DNA of 64,000 nucleotides. It comes from Akanthomyces muscarius (lineage: Eukaryota; Ascomycota; Sordariomycetes; Hypocreales; Cordycipitaceae). Numbering within the stretch: the stretch's first letter is position 1; each line of letters begins with the position of its first letter. A model generated the notes under the pieces. That model was not told where the DNA came from and did no database searches. It saw only the letters and a program-made list of their open reading frames with translations. Shown piece by piece: positions 10,279 through 21,634 of this stretch. The stretch covers positions 1,736,001-1,800,000 of the forward strand of contig NC_079241.1 of NCBI RefSeq assembly GCF_028009165.1. Direction: 5' to 3'. The translations under genes and the position numbers were made by a program.

Positions 10279-13200
10279 TAGTCGGTACTGCACCGACTTG
10301 AGCAATTTTTCACAGTGACCCTACCCCCGCAAGTCCCCAGATATCAGGGCGATCTTCCCTATAGGGACCACCTTCAACATTCATGTTGTACCTCGCTAAC
10401 AGCCCGTCTTAGCTCAATACGCGACGTGTAGAGAGGGACATATATGACGGGGAGCCTGGACTAGACCGCCAAGGGCTGTGGACAAAGTCAAAACTGTAAC
10501 AAGGCGTAATACGCAGGGGAGAGTAAGATTGATGCGTAGTCTGGCGTTTACGAGGCATGCCTCGGCTCGATGCGTATGTAAATAGTTGGTTGCAAGCCGT
10601 AGATGCGGGGTTGCGAAGCTAGGCTGAGTGGCGTCTTGCCTGTAATTTAAATCGAACCAAGCGACTGTACATCGTTTGCACGAGCTTGTTGCGTTTTAAC
10701 CCGAGTTGCTGTAGTTGTCAATGTGCCAGATGAAACAAAAGAGGCACAATGGAAAATCGACATTGCTGTCCCGACATCTGGGAAACTTGAGACATTCTGC
10801 ATGTGAAATCGACCCGGCCACTGCGCCGCCATGCAGGCGAAATGGGATGACTGCCTCTTTGGGCTGCAACGCCGTTGGAGCCAAGCAGCATGCATGCAAG
10901 CAGCCACCACGCATTAGTTATGTCGATGCACTGGCAGGTTTTGCCCGCGCGTGGCGCTGAGCCTCGGGGAATCCATGCCTGTACGAGTACGCGGGTTGGC
11001 GGGCTAGTGGGTTGGCGGGGAAGAGACGGGCTCAAGTAAACAGCTGGCTTGCATCCCTCTTCAGCGCCACACCGTCTGTAAAACAAGGGACGTTCCGTGG
11101 TGCGATAACAATGAAAGTGATCAGCAAGTCCCAGCGCAAATTCGGGTTGGTCCAGGGCGAGTTCGCGCCACGGTACATGGGGTTGACCGTGTGTTCGACG
11201 TCGCTGCGTGTTCGATCATCTTACCCCAAACATTTGCCCGCGGCGTGATGACCGACGTCGCCTGATCCCTTTATGCTTTGAAGGGCGGAGGGCCAAGGAC
11301 AGCCAAGACGGCGCGCTGTCCAGACTGAACTGGACTCTGCCAGCCTGAAGCAAGTGTTTGTTAGTCGACGCCACAGCGTGGGCAGGGCCCCTAGCTCGAT
11401 GACAACACATGCAGGAATTTTAAATGACTGCCAGAGCCATTTAGTATAGGCTGGCGTCAGGTACAGGCGTACAGAAGTGATTTGGTTGCACTGGAATGGT
11501 TTGCTCTCAGAAAGGAGCGCTGTTCGTGGAAGGCTTTGCGAGAGTCCCGATTGGTTGACTGCGTGTTACTTGCTGTGTGTGGCTGCACGGGTTCAGCATC
11601 TCATTTTTCCGGGCGTGCCGATGCAGAAAGTGATGGATGCATCCTCGTGTTCTGCAAGCTGTGTAAAGCTGAGGGTCTTGTGCTTGTATGGGCAAGAACA
11701 AGGGCGCTGTTGCATTTGACTTTGGAGCCATCACCCACTGACGGAAAAGGTGATGCCTCGAGTAGCCCACCGGGCGAGGCTCGCGTCCCGGGTTGACATT
11801 TCAGTCAGCATAATATTGACGCCACAGCTCAGCTTGGCGAAGGGCACAGCTGGACATGCCATTGGCAGAAGTGGCCGTAGGGACTGAATCGTGCTGCCTG
11901 CGAGAGTTGTGGTATTTCCATCACGACGAGACCGCCTGTGCCGTGGCCCAGCAGACAAGGTTTGGCTCTTCGCTGCTGGCACTAGTTAGTGTCAAGGTAG
12001 TTTTACGTAGTTTTGCATTTGCGCGCAGACGGAAGCAATGACTAGTTGCAGACTTCTGAGTCGCAAACAGAGGCTAGGATCGTATGAATGTACCAAAGCT
12101 GGCGGCCGATTGGCTCCCTGGCCAAAGCGGCAGATCCAATGGTTGCAAGTCGCACGAGCCAGATGAGATGTGCCCAGCATCGTTGCGTTCTGGTGCCCGT
12201 CGAGTCCAAGCGTTTGGAAATTGATCATTCAGGGACTCGAAGAGCAATGCGGCCAAAGCACGATCATCCATTGTGGACGGCAGACTGTACGAGCTGGACA
12301 GGTGATTGGTACGGGAGTCATGGTCTGCACCACTTGGGGTTGCGTTGCAATTAGCCTGGCGGGTCAGCGCATGGCCGAGCCCCATAGAGGGGCGACCGAT
12401 TGCCTTTTCCTGAATATTGGTCCGCGATGGAGCCAGAGGGGCAGGGGGAGGCCAGAAACAGACGTCGAACAGAGTTTTCTGGTGTTTCTGGTGGAAGGGC
12501 TGCACTAGGCTGGTCGACATCGACGCGGTGCGGAAGCGTGTGAGGTGACGATTCTTGTTTAGAACGAGCATGAAATATGGGAAATGGTGTTTCAGGGAAA
12601 GCCGGAAGATGCGTTGACATTGGCGTGCCGCTGATGCAAGTACCAATGTTGGTGGAAGGACAATGTCCCGAATTTTTGGCCTGTGGACTGGCCGGCAGCG
12701 AGTGGCAGCGACTGAGGTCTGACAGATGCTGGACCTGGTTGCTGGGTTGGTTCACGCTGGCTCACTGGAATTGCCCATTTCGTTGCACCAGGGCTGGGGA
12801 TGAGTGACAGGCACCGACGGAGGCTGATACAATGGATCAGCGTCAGATGTTTAAAAAAAAATTACATGAATTTGCAGGAAAGAAGAATTGCTCGGGCCGT
12901 TGCATTTGGTCGAGATGCGGCCTTGTGACTACTCAATTGATGGGGCTTTCGACACTCCAGTAGAACAAGTGCCAGAATATGCCCAGAAAGCAGCAGATGT
13001 CGAAAAACTGGCAATCACCCAAATTTGCTTGCGAATTTACAGAACCCTCTCCGCGATATGGTTCGAGTAACCTTACCTCGGAACCGGGATGATTTTCGCG
13101 GCACCCCACCGTTGTAATAAGATGAGGCTCGTGAGTCGTATGTTGCTTGCAGCCCCGGGGGGAGGGGGTCGGTGGTGCTGCAGATGTCACTATAGCGCGC

Positions 13201-14389
13201 TATAATCTGCTACCTCTATAATAGCGTCGTGGTATGCTTCCCACTTGCAAGGGCGACATGAGGCTCTGGAGCGCTCTGGTGTCACGGCAGCACCAGCAGG
13301 TTACAATGCGCCACGGGCCGTAATGCGTGGCAGCACAGAGGCCGCACCACCCGGATGAGGCACTAGCTGCGTCTGACAAGAAATACCGAGTTGACCGTCC
13401 AATACTGCCTGTTGCAGACGGCTCTGGCCAGTGGCGATTCAAAAGGTCGCGTGCCGCTGGTCCAGTAAGCTGAGAGCGAATGCCTGACTCGGACAGGCCG
13501 AGCTGCGCTACACCAACCCACCGCCTGTCACTGGCCAAGCACCACCAAGCTCCGTCCGCCGGCGCTCCTCCAGAGTTCCAGGCTCGCTGCCCCAGGGGGA
13601 AAGGGAAGATTCTGGGTAAGGTGACGGTCGAAAAATGAGGGCCGGACAGAGATTTTTTTGGTCCTGGGGCCGCATTATAGCGCAGTGGCTATAGCATCCA
13701 CTGGCTGGTGACTGGTCTCTCCTCTTCTCGCCGCAGACTTGATCCCTCCTTGAGACGAGCTCGAAAAGAGATGCCAAAAAAAAACTTGATGATGCCCAGG
13801 AATTGGGGTAGTGTAAATCTAGCCGTCAATTTCACGTGCGTAGAGTGGTTCGAGACAAGCCAGCCAGCCAGCCATCCATCACAAGCAGCCGAGGCGTACG
13901 CGCCGCCCGCCGCCGCCGACTTTTAGTGCGCGCCATCTGGGGCCAGGCTAATGGTCTCCCTGGAGCCGTGGCTGCATGGGATTCTGTTTTTAGTCAACTT
14001 TCTGCACTGGGAAGAATATCCCATGCCTGCTGGATAGGGATTGGGGAGTCAAGTTTGGGGTGAAGCCCCTGGCACATCTGCGGTGGTGGATGCCGCAGGG
14101 ATGCTGATGCGCTAGGGCTACCCAGGCGGTGCGGGGAGTCTGGGGAGTGGCCCAGTGGCGTGAGTGGCCGTGGGTGGGCAGAGTGGGTGACTGACTCTAA
14201 TTACAGGGCATCCAGCCACTAAAAGACGGAGGAACTGAGTTCAGCACCTGCTCGGTCGGTCGGGTCTCTGCGCTCACTCGGGCTAGCACCAGCCAGCATC
14301 ACGCTAGCGGGCCACCACCACGGCCCAAATGTACCAAAAGAGAGTGGCGTCTGGTCTGGCTTGGGCTGGTGTTGTTAGTCTTTTATTCC

Positions 14390-14415
14390 TTTTTTTTTTT
14401 TTTTTTTTTTTTTTT
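14390..14415 (+). repeat. Homopolymer run of 26 T
   Basis: An uninterrupted run of T in non-coding DNA about 750 bp upstream of the DUF3712 gene. The exact length may be affected by sequencing slippage. Confidence 0.8.
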
Positions 14416-14977
14416 CCTCTTGCCCAAGGAGGCCAGCACTGCGGTGGTTGCGCGTTCCGTTGCGAACAAGGTGGTATCGTAGATGGATGGGCATGTCTGA
14501 GAATCGAGGGCCACGTACCTGACTGAGGGCTCTCTAACCATACTCAGCACTACCGATATGCTTCCAACTTGCCCTCTGAAAAGAATAACTGCGAGCACTG
14601 CGAGACTCGCCACGCCGCCCTTCCGGCCGAGTTGGTGTGTCTCTCCGTCCTAATTACACTAGCTCGCTGGTGGCGTCCAAATCCTGCCCGGCGTCGACAC
14701 AAGCACGAGATGCAGCGCCCAGTCAGCTTTTAAAAAAATAACAAAAAAAAAACCTTTGACAACCGGACTGTGGGGCACAGCAGCGCCGAGGAGCGCCCAG
14801 GGTCCATTTCCTTGCGTACCAGTAGACTGTTAGTCTGTTCCCCAGGCCAGCTGCCACTCTGATACTTCCTGCCAGGCAGGTACCTCCGCTCGCTCCTCTG
14901 CTCACAAGCTAAACCCGCGACATGGCGCTCGCACTCCTAATTACTTAAACACTAGCCGATCGCCATCATCTGATTGA

Positions 14978-15013
14978 CCCTCCTTCTCGCCCTTTTTCCT
15001 TCCCTTCTTTTCT
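14978..15013 (+). promoter_or_regulatory. Pyrimidine-rich leader/promoter tract
   Basis: A C/T tract of 36 bp interrupted by a single G, followed by TGCAG, lies about 145 bp upstream of the DUF3712 start. Such tracts are frequent in fungal core promoters and 5' leaders. The TTTTCTGCAG end could also be the acceptor of a 5' UTR intron. Confidence 0.4.
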
Positions 15014-15157
15014 GCAGTTGGAGTTGCTTCATTCTTTCGTCGCCCGATCTCGAACCCCAGTCTCCTCCCTGTCGCGTCGACCTACAACCTCCATCTCACC
15101 CCCTTGCCTAATCACCGTGTCTACCGTCAACACAGATTAGCACACGCGCAATTCACC

Positions 15158-16468
15158 ATGTCCGACAAGGAAGTTTCTTATTCCTCGCAGCCCGTCGCTG
15201 CCCCGGGTGGCAAGAAGGGTGCCATCAAGCGCCACTGCGCGCGCTTCTGGTGGCTGCATCTCATCGTCTTTGTCCTCGTTGCCGTATTTGTTATCCTAAT
15301 GACGTGAGTTTACCTATCGCACTTCCGATTGCTTTTGTATGGTTTCCTTTGTCTCGAGCCTGCAAACCTCTGTTTCTTTTGCAAAACTACGGCGGTAGGG
15401 CTGCTGAGTCGGGGTCCTGGGGCAGCCGTCAACTCTGTTTTCTTGGCGCCCTCGTCCTCCACACTCGACTCGACGTCTGCAAATCCACGCCGAGGAAACC
15501 ATGTGCCAGCATTCGACGTCGGCAATCCTGCGTCCGAATACCTGCTAACATGCCGCCTTAGCATCTTTGTCGCGGTGCCCAGAATCGCCCAGGACAAGAT
15601 TAACCAGGCCAAGCTCGACATTGTCGCCGTCAAGATTAGCCAGGCCACCCCCGACTCGTACCAGATGACCATCAACTCGACCATCTCCACCGATGGCAGC
15701 GTCAAGGCCAACATTGACCCTTTCGCCGGCGACATGTACCTCGAGGACACGGACGACAAGACTCCCTTTGCCGTCCTCAACTTCCCCCCCACCAACGCCA
15801 ACAAGCACTCCAAGGTCAATGTCGACCAGCACGTCGAGATCAAGAACATGGATGCCTTTAACAAGTTCAACACCTGGTTCGTCAACAACGAGACGCTCAA
15901 GATTGGCATCCAGGGCAAGACCAAGGTCCAGCCCAACGGCCTCAGCAAAAAGTACGACGTCACCTTTCACAAGGTCCTCGAGGTCAAGGGCCTCAACCTC
16001 TTCAAGGGCATGAAGGTCACTGATCCCCGCGTCGAGCTCACCGTCGACAACGGCACCGACCCCAACTTCCGCAACTTTTACGCCACGGCCGAGCTGCCCA
16101 ACCCCTCGCACTTTTCCCTCGACATTGGCAATGCCACCTTTGACAACTTCTTCCTCGGCACGAACCTCGGCAAGCTGTACATCAACGACCTCTCCCTTGT
16201 CCCCGGCAGCAACACTGTCAATGTCACGGGAAGCCTCAACCAGGGCCAGATTATCGTCCTTGCATCTGGCGCCAAGCCCTACTGCGAGACTGGCGTCGCT
16301 GATTTCAGCTTGATTGGCACCAACGTCACCCGCAACGGCGCCGAGATTCCTTATTTCCAGTACGCCTTGGCCCACGCCAACCAGACTGTCGAGCTCAACA
16401 TTACCGACACCCTCTACCGCTCCAACATTCCCGCCTCAGTCAAGTGCTCATCTGGCGCTACCAAGTAA
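15158..16468 (+). CDS. DUF3712-domain membrane protein
   Basis: Exons 15158-15303 and 15562-16468 flank a 258 bp GT-AG intron; 350 residues. A short charged N-terminus ending in KRHCAR is followed by one strong transmembrane helix (about residues 31-53, WWLHLIVFVLVAVFVILM). The remaining 300 residues form a beta-rich region rich in N-x-S/T sites (NST, NET, NGT, NAT, NVT, NIT), as expected of an N-glycosylated domain outside the cytoplasm. The layout matches the fungal DUF3712 family, whose biochemical role is not established. The topology would be type II: short cytoplasmic tail, anchor, large luminal or extracellular domain. The phase at the splice junction is correct and the reading across it (VILMT/IFVAVPRIAQD) continues the usual family text. 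The gene is convergent with the HCNGP-type gene, 494 bp away. Confidence 0.85.
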
Positions 16469-16962
16469 TCTTGTGTACAATGTTTGATGTCGAGACGGTG
16501 GTATGCGAGTTTTAATATTTTAATAACTGGTCCAAGTGTAACGGCCTTTTTTTATTTTTCGCGCGCCTTTGATGTTGGAAACCAAAGAACCAGCGTTGCG
16601 CGGCGGGGTTTTTTCAAAGGGATAGTTTTTGAAGCGTCTGGCTTTTCAAGGGATAAGGCCCATTGTATATTTTGTTCCGCGCGTCGCTCTCACATTGACG
16701 AGCCATGGATGGCTGCAACGTGAACGGGCAGCGGCGCATTCTGATTAAGATACCTCGATTGCTAGTTGTGTCATGAATGGAATCTAATGGTGAATTCAAT
16801 TTCATCAATCACATTAATCTTATCAATGTCGCCAATGTCGTCAATCTCGTGGGTATCGGGTCGTAGACGGGCCAATGTAGACGAGCCACTGTAAACGGCC
16901 AACGGTAGACATGGCTGTAAGATGTCTTCTATATAGTTGTCCACGTCCTTGCGACAGTTTCG
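16469..16962. other. Convergent 3' intergenic region
   Basis: About 490 bp between two convergent genes. It contains several related CAATGTCGCCAATGTCGTCAATCTCG units near 16822-16850 and nothing that looks coding. Confidence 0.55.
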
Positions 16963-17907
16963 TTATTGCCACCCACCTCTTCGCTTCTCCCCTTTACTCA
17001 GCCCCCCTCCCCCCGTCGTCGCCACCGCCGTCGTCGCCCCCGACACAAACTCCACGCCGCTTCGTCCCGGCGCCGCCCTCGCCGCCTCCCTCTCCTTGGC
17101 CACTTTGTCTCTGCCCTTCCTGAGCTTCTCGCGAAACGCCCACGCCGGGAAGGCGTCTGGACTCCACAGCTCCCCCGACAGCGTCGTCGTGTACTGCAGG
17201 CCCCTCTCCCCTCCGCCCGGCGGCGGGATGTCGACAAACTGCAGCAGCTTGTCCGTCAGCGCCGGGTTGCGCAGCGCCGACGACTGCTCGAGCTTGGCGT
17301 TGAAGTGGGTGCCCTTTCGCTTGAGGGACAGGAACTGCTCGAGCTTGGCGTTGGTGGTGCCGGAAGAGGGCGACGGCGAGCCCGGTGGGGAGGGGGGAAT
17401 GTCGAAGTTGGGAACGGAGGGCAGGGTGAGGTCGTGGATGAGGGACCGGGTGGTGGTGTAGGGCGATGAAGGAGGGGGCGCGGCGGCGGGGGGGTTATGG
17501 TCGTCGGAGGACGGCTCGGGAAGAGAGATTGTGGTAGGTGTGTCCATGGGTGGGAGGGATGGGCCGAGTGCTGCGCCGCTGGGAGGGGGAAGCGCGGCGC
17601 CGGGGGCGGGTGTCTCTTGTGGTTGTGGCGGTTTGGCATTTGCTTTGCGACTGTTAGCTGATTCTTTACTCGGAGAACCTAGAGGGGTTGCTAATTGACT
17701 CACAAGGTGCAGGTTTTGGTGCCGTGGCTGTCGCGGGCTGTGATGGTTGTGATTGTGGTTGTGTCTGCTTGAACGGCGCGTTGGCAGAGTAGCTTCAGAG
17801 TTTTTGGCGCGTCAACGTACCTGTTGCGAGGGCGCGGGAGCCTGCATCTGAGGCTGCTCGTCGGCGCTGTCCTCGTCGCTGCTGGCGTAGCTGACCAAGC
17901 CGGCCAT
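16963..17907 (-). CDS. HCNGP/SAP30BP-type protein
   Basis: The first exon (17821-17907) encodes MAGLVSYASSDEDSADEQPQ, the typical HCNGP N-terminus, and ends at a GTACGT donor. The main exon carries the HCNGP core: SLIHDLTLPSVPNFDIPPSP, then a repeated NAKLEQFLSLK / NAKLEQSSALRNP pair, QYTTTLSGELWSP and PAWAFREKLRKGR. One phase-consistent model joins 17821-17907 to 16963-17727 (93 bp intron, 283 residues). The acceptor is uncertain, because an alternative Q/P-rich reading (QTQPQSQPSQPATATA) lies just upstream in another frame. HCNGP/SAP30BP proteins are nuclear; in animals the relative binds SAP30 and acts in transcription control and splicing. The fungal role is not defined here. The middle is Pro-rich and probably disordered. 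Confidence 0.82.
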
Positions 17908-18790
17908 TTTATGAGATTGGGATGTGTGGCTGTGAGATGATGGTGATGAGGTGAAAGCTCAAAGCCTGTCGTTCTGGATAGTAGACTGTGGTGGTGTTTA
18001 AGTGGGGCTCGCACTGCACAGCAGCAGACGGCACGCAGCGAGCGTGTAACATGCTATACATTAATCACCAAGTAAAGATTCTAACCATATCAGAATTAAG
18101 GTAATGGAGCTGGACGCTTGGTTAAATTCAAGTACAGGAAGCGGGATTTTTACTCATGATTAGCTGGAGTATAGTGCTGTCGTTGCTGCCGTCGCTGTAG
18201 TTGCAGAGGACAGTTCAGGCCACCCTATTACTGTCTACACCAACCACAAAGGCATCACTGATTCAATGAACAACGGAGAGCGGGTCCATGGCAAGATACT
18301 TCGCTGGACGGACGTGCTGCTCGAAAACTGCAACTGCCCATACTGCTGTTGCTGCTGCCGTTGTACAAAATCTCACTGTCCGTTCTTCTGCGTCCAGGCC
18401 TGACGGGGGTGCATCCGGGCACTCGCAGCGCCGGGGACGGAGCACCACCGGAGGTGGCCGGCCGGAGTTCAGTGGCGAGGGGCGATCCTGACGGGATAAA
18501 CGGGGGCCATGGAGACTGAAAAAGAGCAAGAGCTTGGCCAAGCAACTTTTCCGTGCAGGTGCCATTTAGATTGAGTAATTTGGTTTCTGAGCGTCGTCGG
18601 TTGCTGACTGCAGCTACCCAGAAAAGGCCTGGAAAAGCCGTGGTGAAATGATGCGCTGACACGGACGGACCCCCGAGGTGAGATTTTCGGCGCGCCATTT
18701 TTTTTTTCTTCTTGTCTGTGAATTTCATGCGACTTGGATGGTTTTGGACGTGATGCGATTTTCAGGCCCCGAGATTTTGGGTGCGCTGGT

Positions 18791-18820
18791 TGGTGCCTTG
18801 TGGTGCCTTGTGGTACCTTG
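18791..18820. repeat. 10 bp tandem repeat, three copies
   Basis: TGGTGCCTTG occurs twice in direct succession and a third time with one change (TGGTACCTTG). It lies in non-coding DNA. Confidence 0.85.
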
Positions 18821-19296
18821 CTGAATGTATTACCCATGCTACGTAGCATGTGGCCGGCAGCGCTGATCCGGGCGGATTTCAAGCAAAGGTCAACGGCGGT
18901 GCAGCTGCAGCGGACACCTTCACTGTAACTTGGATTGTCGTCTTGACCATGGACGCCTCGACAGCTGTTTCTTCTCAGGCTTCCGTAGCTGCACCAACAG
19001 TATCTACTCTGGGAAATATCATCCGCAGATAGAAACCGTTATTATTTTGTAATTTTAATGACCAGTCATCGCTAGCTGCCCTTTTGTGCTCTTCGTACTG
19101 GCTCCCCCTAGCATCGTCTCCATCGTCAGCCAAAACAGCTTCCGCTCCCCCGAGCCGGATGGGTCTCGTCGGCCCACCATGGACGGACCTCCCTCCATTG
19201 GTATCAGCAAGCTTGCTCGAATCGACCATTGTGCCGTGAGATATTACTAGAACCACCAAGCCCACTCTCGTCACTCATTTCCTTTTGATGCACTTG

Positions 19297-19331
19297 TTCC
19301 CTCCTCCTCCTCCTCTTCTTCCCTCTTTCCC
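19297..19331 (+). promoter_or_regulatory. Pyrimidine-rich tract upstream of the conserved orphan
   Basis: A pure C/T tract of 35 bp built largely of CTC and CTT units lies about 400 bp upstream of the next start codon. Its position fits a fungal core promoter element, but no experiment-like evidence is visible. Confidence 0.35.
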
Positions 19332-19422
19332 ATATTCTACGTTGCTTATTTTCTTCCATAACACACACGACTCTCTCGTTCCCAAACAGCAAGCATCTCC
19401 CCCACACTAGCTCTGTGCCTGG

Positions 19423-19439
19423 ACTACCTACCTACCTAG
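19423..19439. repeat. Intergenic TACCTACCTAC motif
   Basis: Three overlapping CTAC units followed by CTAG, reverse-complementary in type to the TAGGTAG units at 2671-2709. Part of the dispersed motif described in the findings. Confidence 0.7.
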
Positions 19440-19726
19440 ACCGGACGAGGACGCCCGCGCTTCAACCGCAGCTACCCAGGAGCCGCCATCGTGCTACATC
19501 ACATGGTCCAAGCCAGCCAGCGCCCGCTACGCATGTGACGCTAGACGACACAGGACGGAAAATCTGCTTCAATTCGCTTTCGAGGGAGGAAAGGCATTGG
19601 CTCTGTGTCGCTCTGTTTTCCGGCTCGCCCTCCTTTCGCCCAGCGTTCGCAGCTCGCGGCCCATCCCCCCACGACAAGAGGCGGCGCAAAAAAATCCTCA
19701 CAGAAAACACCAGACCAACCACCATC

Positions 19727-20959
19727 ATGACGGCCGCCACGCAGGCCATCACGCCTCCCGACCTCTCCACGCTCCTCACGCCCATCCTGCCCGCCCTGCC
19801 CCCCGCGGCCGCCTCCTCCGACCCCGCGCCCGGCATCCTACCCTTTCTCGCGCCCATCCTACGGCAGCGCGTGCAGATCCTCTCCTCCGCCTCGTCGGAG
19901 CCCTGGCTGCGGCTCCTCTGCTACGACGCCGCCAAGGCCCCGCGCCTCGCCGAGGTCGTCGCCGCGAGCAGCGGCGCCTTTGAGCCGCACCCCGTCTCGG
20001 GCGAGGTCGAGGTCGACTGGGCGCACGACGCCGAGACGCGCTTCCGCCGCGTCGACCGCGAGACGCTGCAGTGCCTGGTCGCGCTCGTCGAGACGGGGCT
20101 CGCCTTTCGCCTCGTGCACTGCACCGACGACCCGGACGGCGCCGCCGACGGCTGGCGCATCGGCGAGGTGACGGTCGCGGACAAGCCCGAGCCCTTTGCG
20201 CACTTTGGCGGCGGCAGTGCCGCGTCCGTGGCCGACGCCGAGCGTCTGTTCCAGGAGACGACGGCGGGGTCCAAGACAGGCAGCGCCACAGCCACCAAGT
20301 CGCTGACGCCGGCGCCCCCTGCTGACGAAGACGACGAAGACGACGACGGGTACTGGGACCGCTACGATGCGACGCCCGCGCGCACGCCGGCCAACAACCG
20401 CTCGCCCGCGCCGCCCACGGCCACCAACGGCGGCACCGGGCTGCACTATGGCCAGACAGCGGCCAACAACGACGAGGACGACTACTACGCGCAGTACGAC
20501 GACGTCCAGCCCGCCATGGACGGCCACGACCCCGACGAGGAGGCCCACGCCGCGCAGCTCGACCCCCCCGCGAGCGGCCTCTCCCCGCTGGCGGAGCAGC
20601 TGCGCCGCGAGAGCTGGGAGGCCGTGAGCAAGCAGCAGCCCGCCGCCTCCTCGGGCGGCGCGCGCGACCGCAGCACCAGCTCCGCCGAGCGCATCCTGCT
20701 GCAGCACCCGCGGCCCGCGTCCAGCGCCGCCGCCTCGTCCAACGGCTCCGACACCGTCGCCAGGCTCGAGGCTGCTGCCGCCGCCGCTGGTGGCGGTGGC
20801 GGCGGAATGCAGGAGCAGTCCGAGTTTGGCGTCCGGCAGCACGTGTCGCGCAGCATCCGCAGCCTATTCCAGCTGTCCCGCAGCATGGGCATGGGCCGCG
20901 ACGAGTTTGAGCAGATGGTCAAGACGGAGCTGGACGTGCTGGGCATGATGGAGGAGTAA
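19727..20959 (+). CDS. Conserved fungal protein of unknown function
   Basis: Single-exon frame of 410 residues from the first in-frame ATG, in good context (ACCATCATGAC). I do not recognise a named domain. Residues 1-190 look globular, with alternating hydrophobic helices (ILPFLAPILRQRVQIL, PWLRLLCYDAAKA, ETLQCLVALVETGLAFRLV). Residues 200-360 are acidic and low in complexity (DEDDEDDDGYWDRYD, then Ala/Ser/Gly-rich), probably disordered. A conserved-looking helical tail follows (SRSIRSLFQLSRSMGM, then FEQMVKTELDVLGMMEE). The pattern of a folded N-domain, acidic linker and amphipathic C-terminal helix suggests an adaptor, but that is inference. No signal peptide or membrane segment is seen. 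G+C is very high at third positions, as in the neighbouring JAC1 and CYB2 genes. Confidence 0.75.
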   Translation: MTAATQAITPPDLSTLLTPILPALPPAAASSDPAPGILPFLAPILRQRVQILSSASSEPWLRLLCYDAAKAPRLAEVVAASSGAFEPHPVSGEVEVDWAHDAETRFRRVDRETLQCLVALVETGLAFRLVHCTDDPDGAADGWRIGEVTVADKPEPFAHFGGGSAASVADAERLFQETTAGSKTGSATATKSLTPAPPADEDDEDDDGYWDRYDATPARTPANNRSPAPPTATNGGTGLHYGQTAANNDEDDYYAQYDDVQPAMDGHDPDEEAHAAQLDPPASGLSPLAEQLRRESWEAVSKQQPAASSGGARDRSTSSAERILLQHPRPASSAAASSNGSDTVARLEAAAAAAGGGGGGMQEQSEFGVRQHVSRSIRSLFQLSRSMGMGRDEFEQMVKTELDVLGMMEE

Positions 20960-21634
20960 AAGCAAGCAAGCAAAAAAAAGCATGTAGGGCCATGGCAGAG
21001 GACGTTTGTGGTTGGCATTTCTTCATAGTGGCGTTCTTTTTTTCTTTTTTTTTTGTCTCTCTCTGGGAATCGTTCAATCTCTGCATCTTGTGCATTCTGT
21101 CTGGAGTCGGCGCAACACTGTCAGCATCTTTGGGGGCATTATTTTGGTTTTTACGCTGGCTTGATTCCCAATAGCATTGTTTTTTTTTTATCTTGTCTCA
21201 TTTACATGCATATAATACTGTACAGGGCATAGTTTCTTATCAAAACTCTCATCTTTTTTTTTTAAACCCTCCAGCAATTGTAATGATGCATGCGAGGCCA
21301 TAGCCCGCGCATGGCACAAAGGCTCTTTGCCTGGCAGCCAGAGTGAGGTGACCAGTACAAATAGGACTTGGAAAAGAAATTTATTGCGTTACGATAGTGA
21401 GTGGCCAGGATGATTATGAACACAACTAGAAAAACATTTTGAAGCCCGTCTGTTCGAAAAAATAAACACGCTCTTCCTCGGGGTATCTTTAGGGTAGGTG
21501 GAGAATGCCAGCCAAAACAGCAGCTGAAAACCAAAAAACATCAAACTCCAGATATCGCCAAGCTATGGTTGCACCGTCAGTCTGTGGGTGACTTGAATAT
21601 GTACATCGACAAGGACAAAACGTCCTCTCTCTCC
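20960..21634. other. Convergent 3' intergenic region
   Basis: About 675 bp between two convergent genes. T-runs of 7-9 on the plus strand (around 21035-21260) fit 3' UTR sequence. No gene is seen. Confidence 0.55.

Larger units (their letters stand above)
10279..15157. other. Gene-poor region of 4.9 kb
   Basis: No open frame here has both an ATG start and a recognisable protein family; the longest (about 190 codons on the minus strand near 12074-12646) starts with a non-ATG codon and has no signature. Simple-sequence features include AGCC repeats (13858-13873) and a run of 26 T (14390-14415). The right end (about 14978-15013) is a pyrimidine-rich tract belonging to the downstream gene's leader. 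No transposase or reverse transcriptase remains were recognised. Confidence 0.55.
17908..19726. other. Divergent intergenic region between the HCNGP-type gene and the conserved orphan
   Basis: About 1.8 kb with no supported gene. It contains a 10 bp repeat in three copies (18791-18820), a TACCTACCTAC stretch (19423-19439) and a pyrimidine-rich tract (19297-19331). The frame of the downstream gene is open for about 310 bp before its ATG but has no earlier ATG. Confidence 0.55.

Noticed and set aside
12074..12646. Open frame of about 190 codons on the minus strand
   Set aside because: It begins with a non-ATG codon, has no domain signature and a mixed composition; it looks like a chance frame in G+C-rich DNA.
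13063..13080. GGTTCGAGTAACC resembling a tRNA B box
   Set aside because: The upstream 60-80 bp lack an A box and an acceptor stem.
13672..13740. TAGCGCAGTGG resembling a tRNA A box
   Set aside because: No matching B box (GGTTCGANNCC type) lies at the right distance and no cloverleaf can be drawn.
19859..20842. 327-codon minus-strand frame
   Set aside because: It is antisense to the conserved orphan gene and reflects strong G+C third-position bias; it has no domain.
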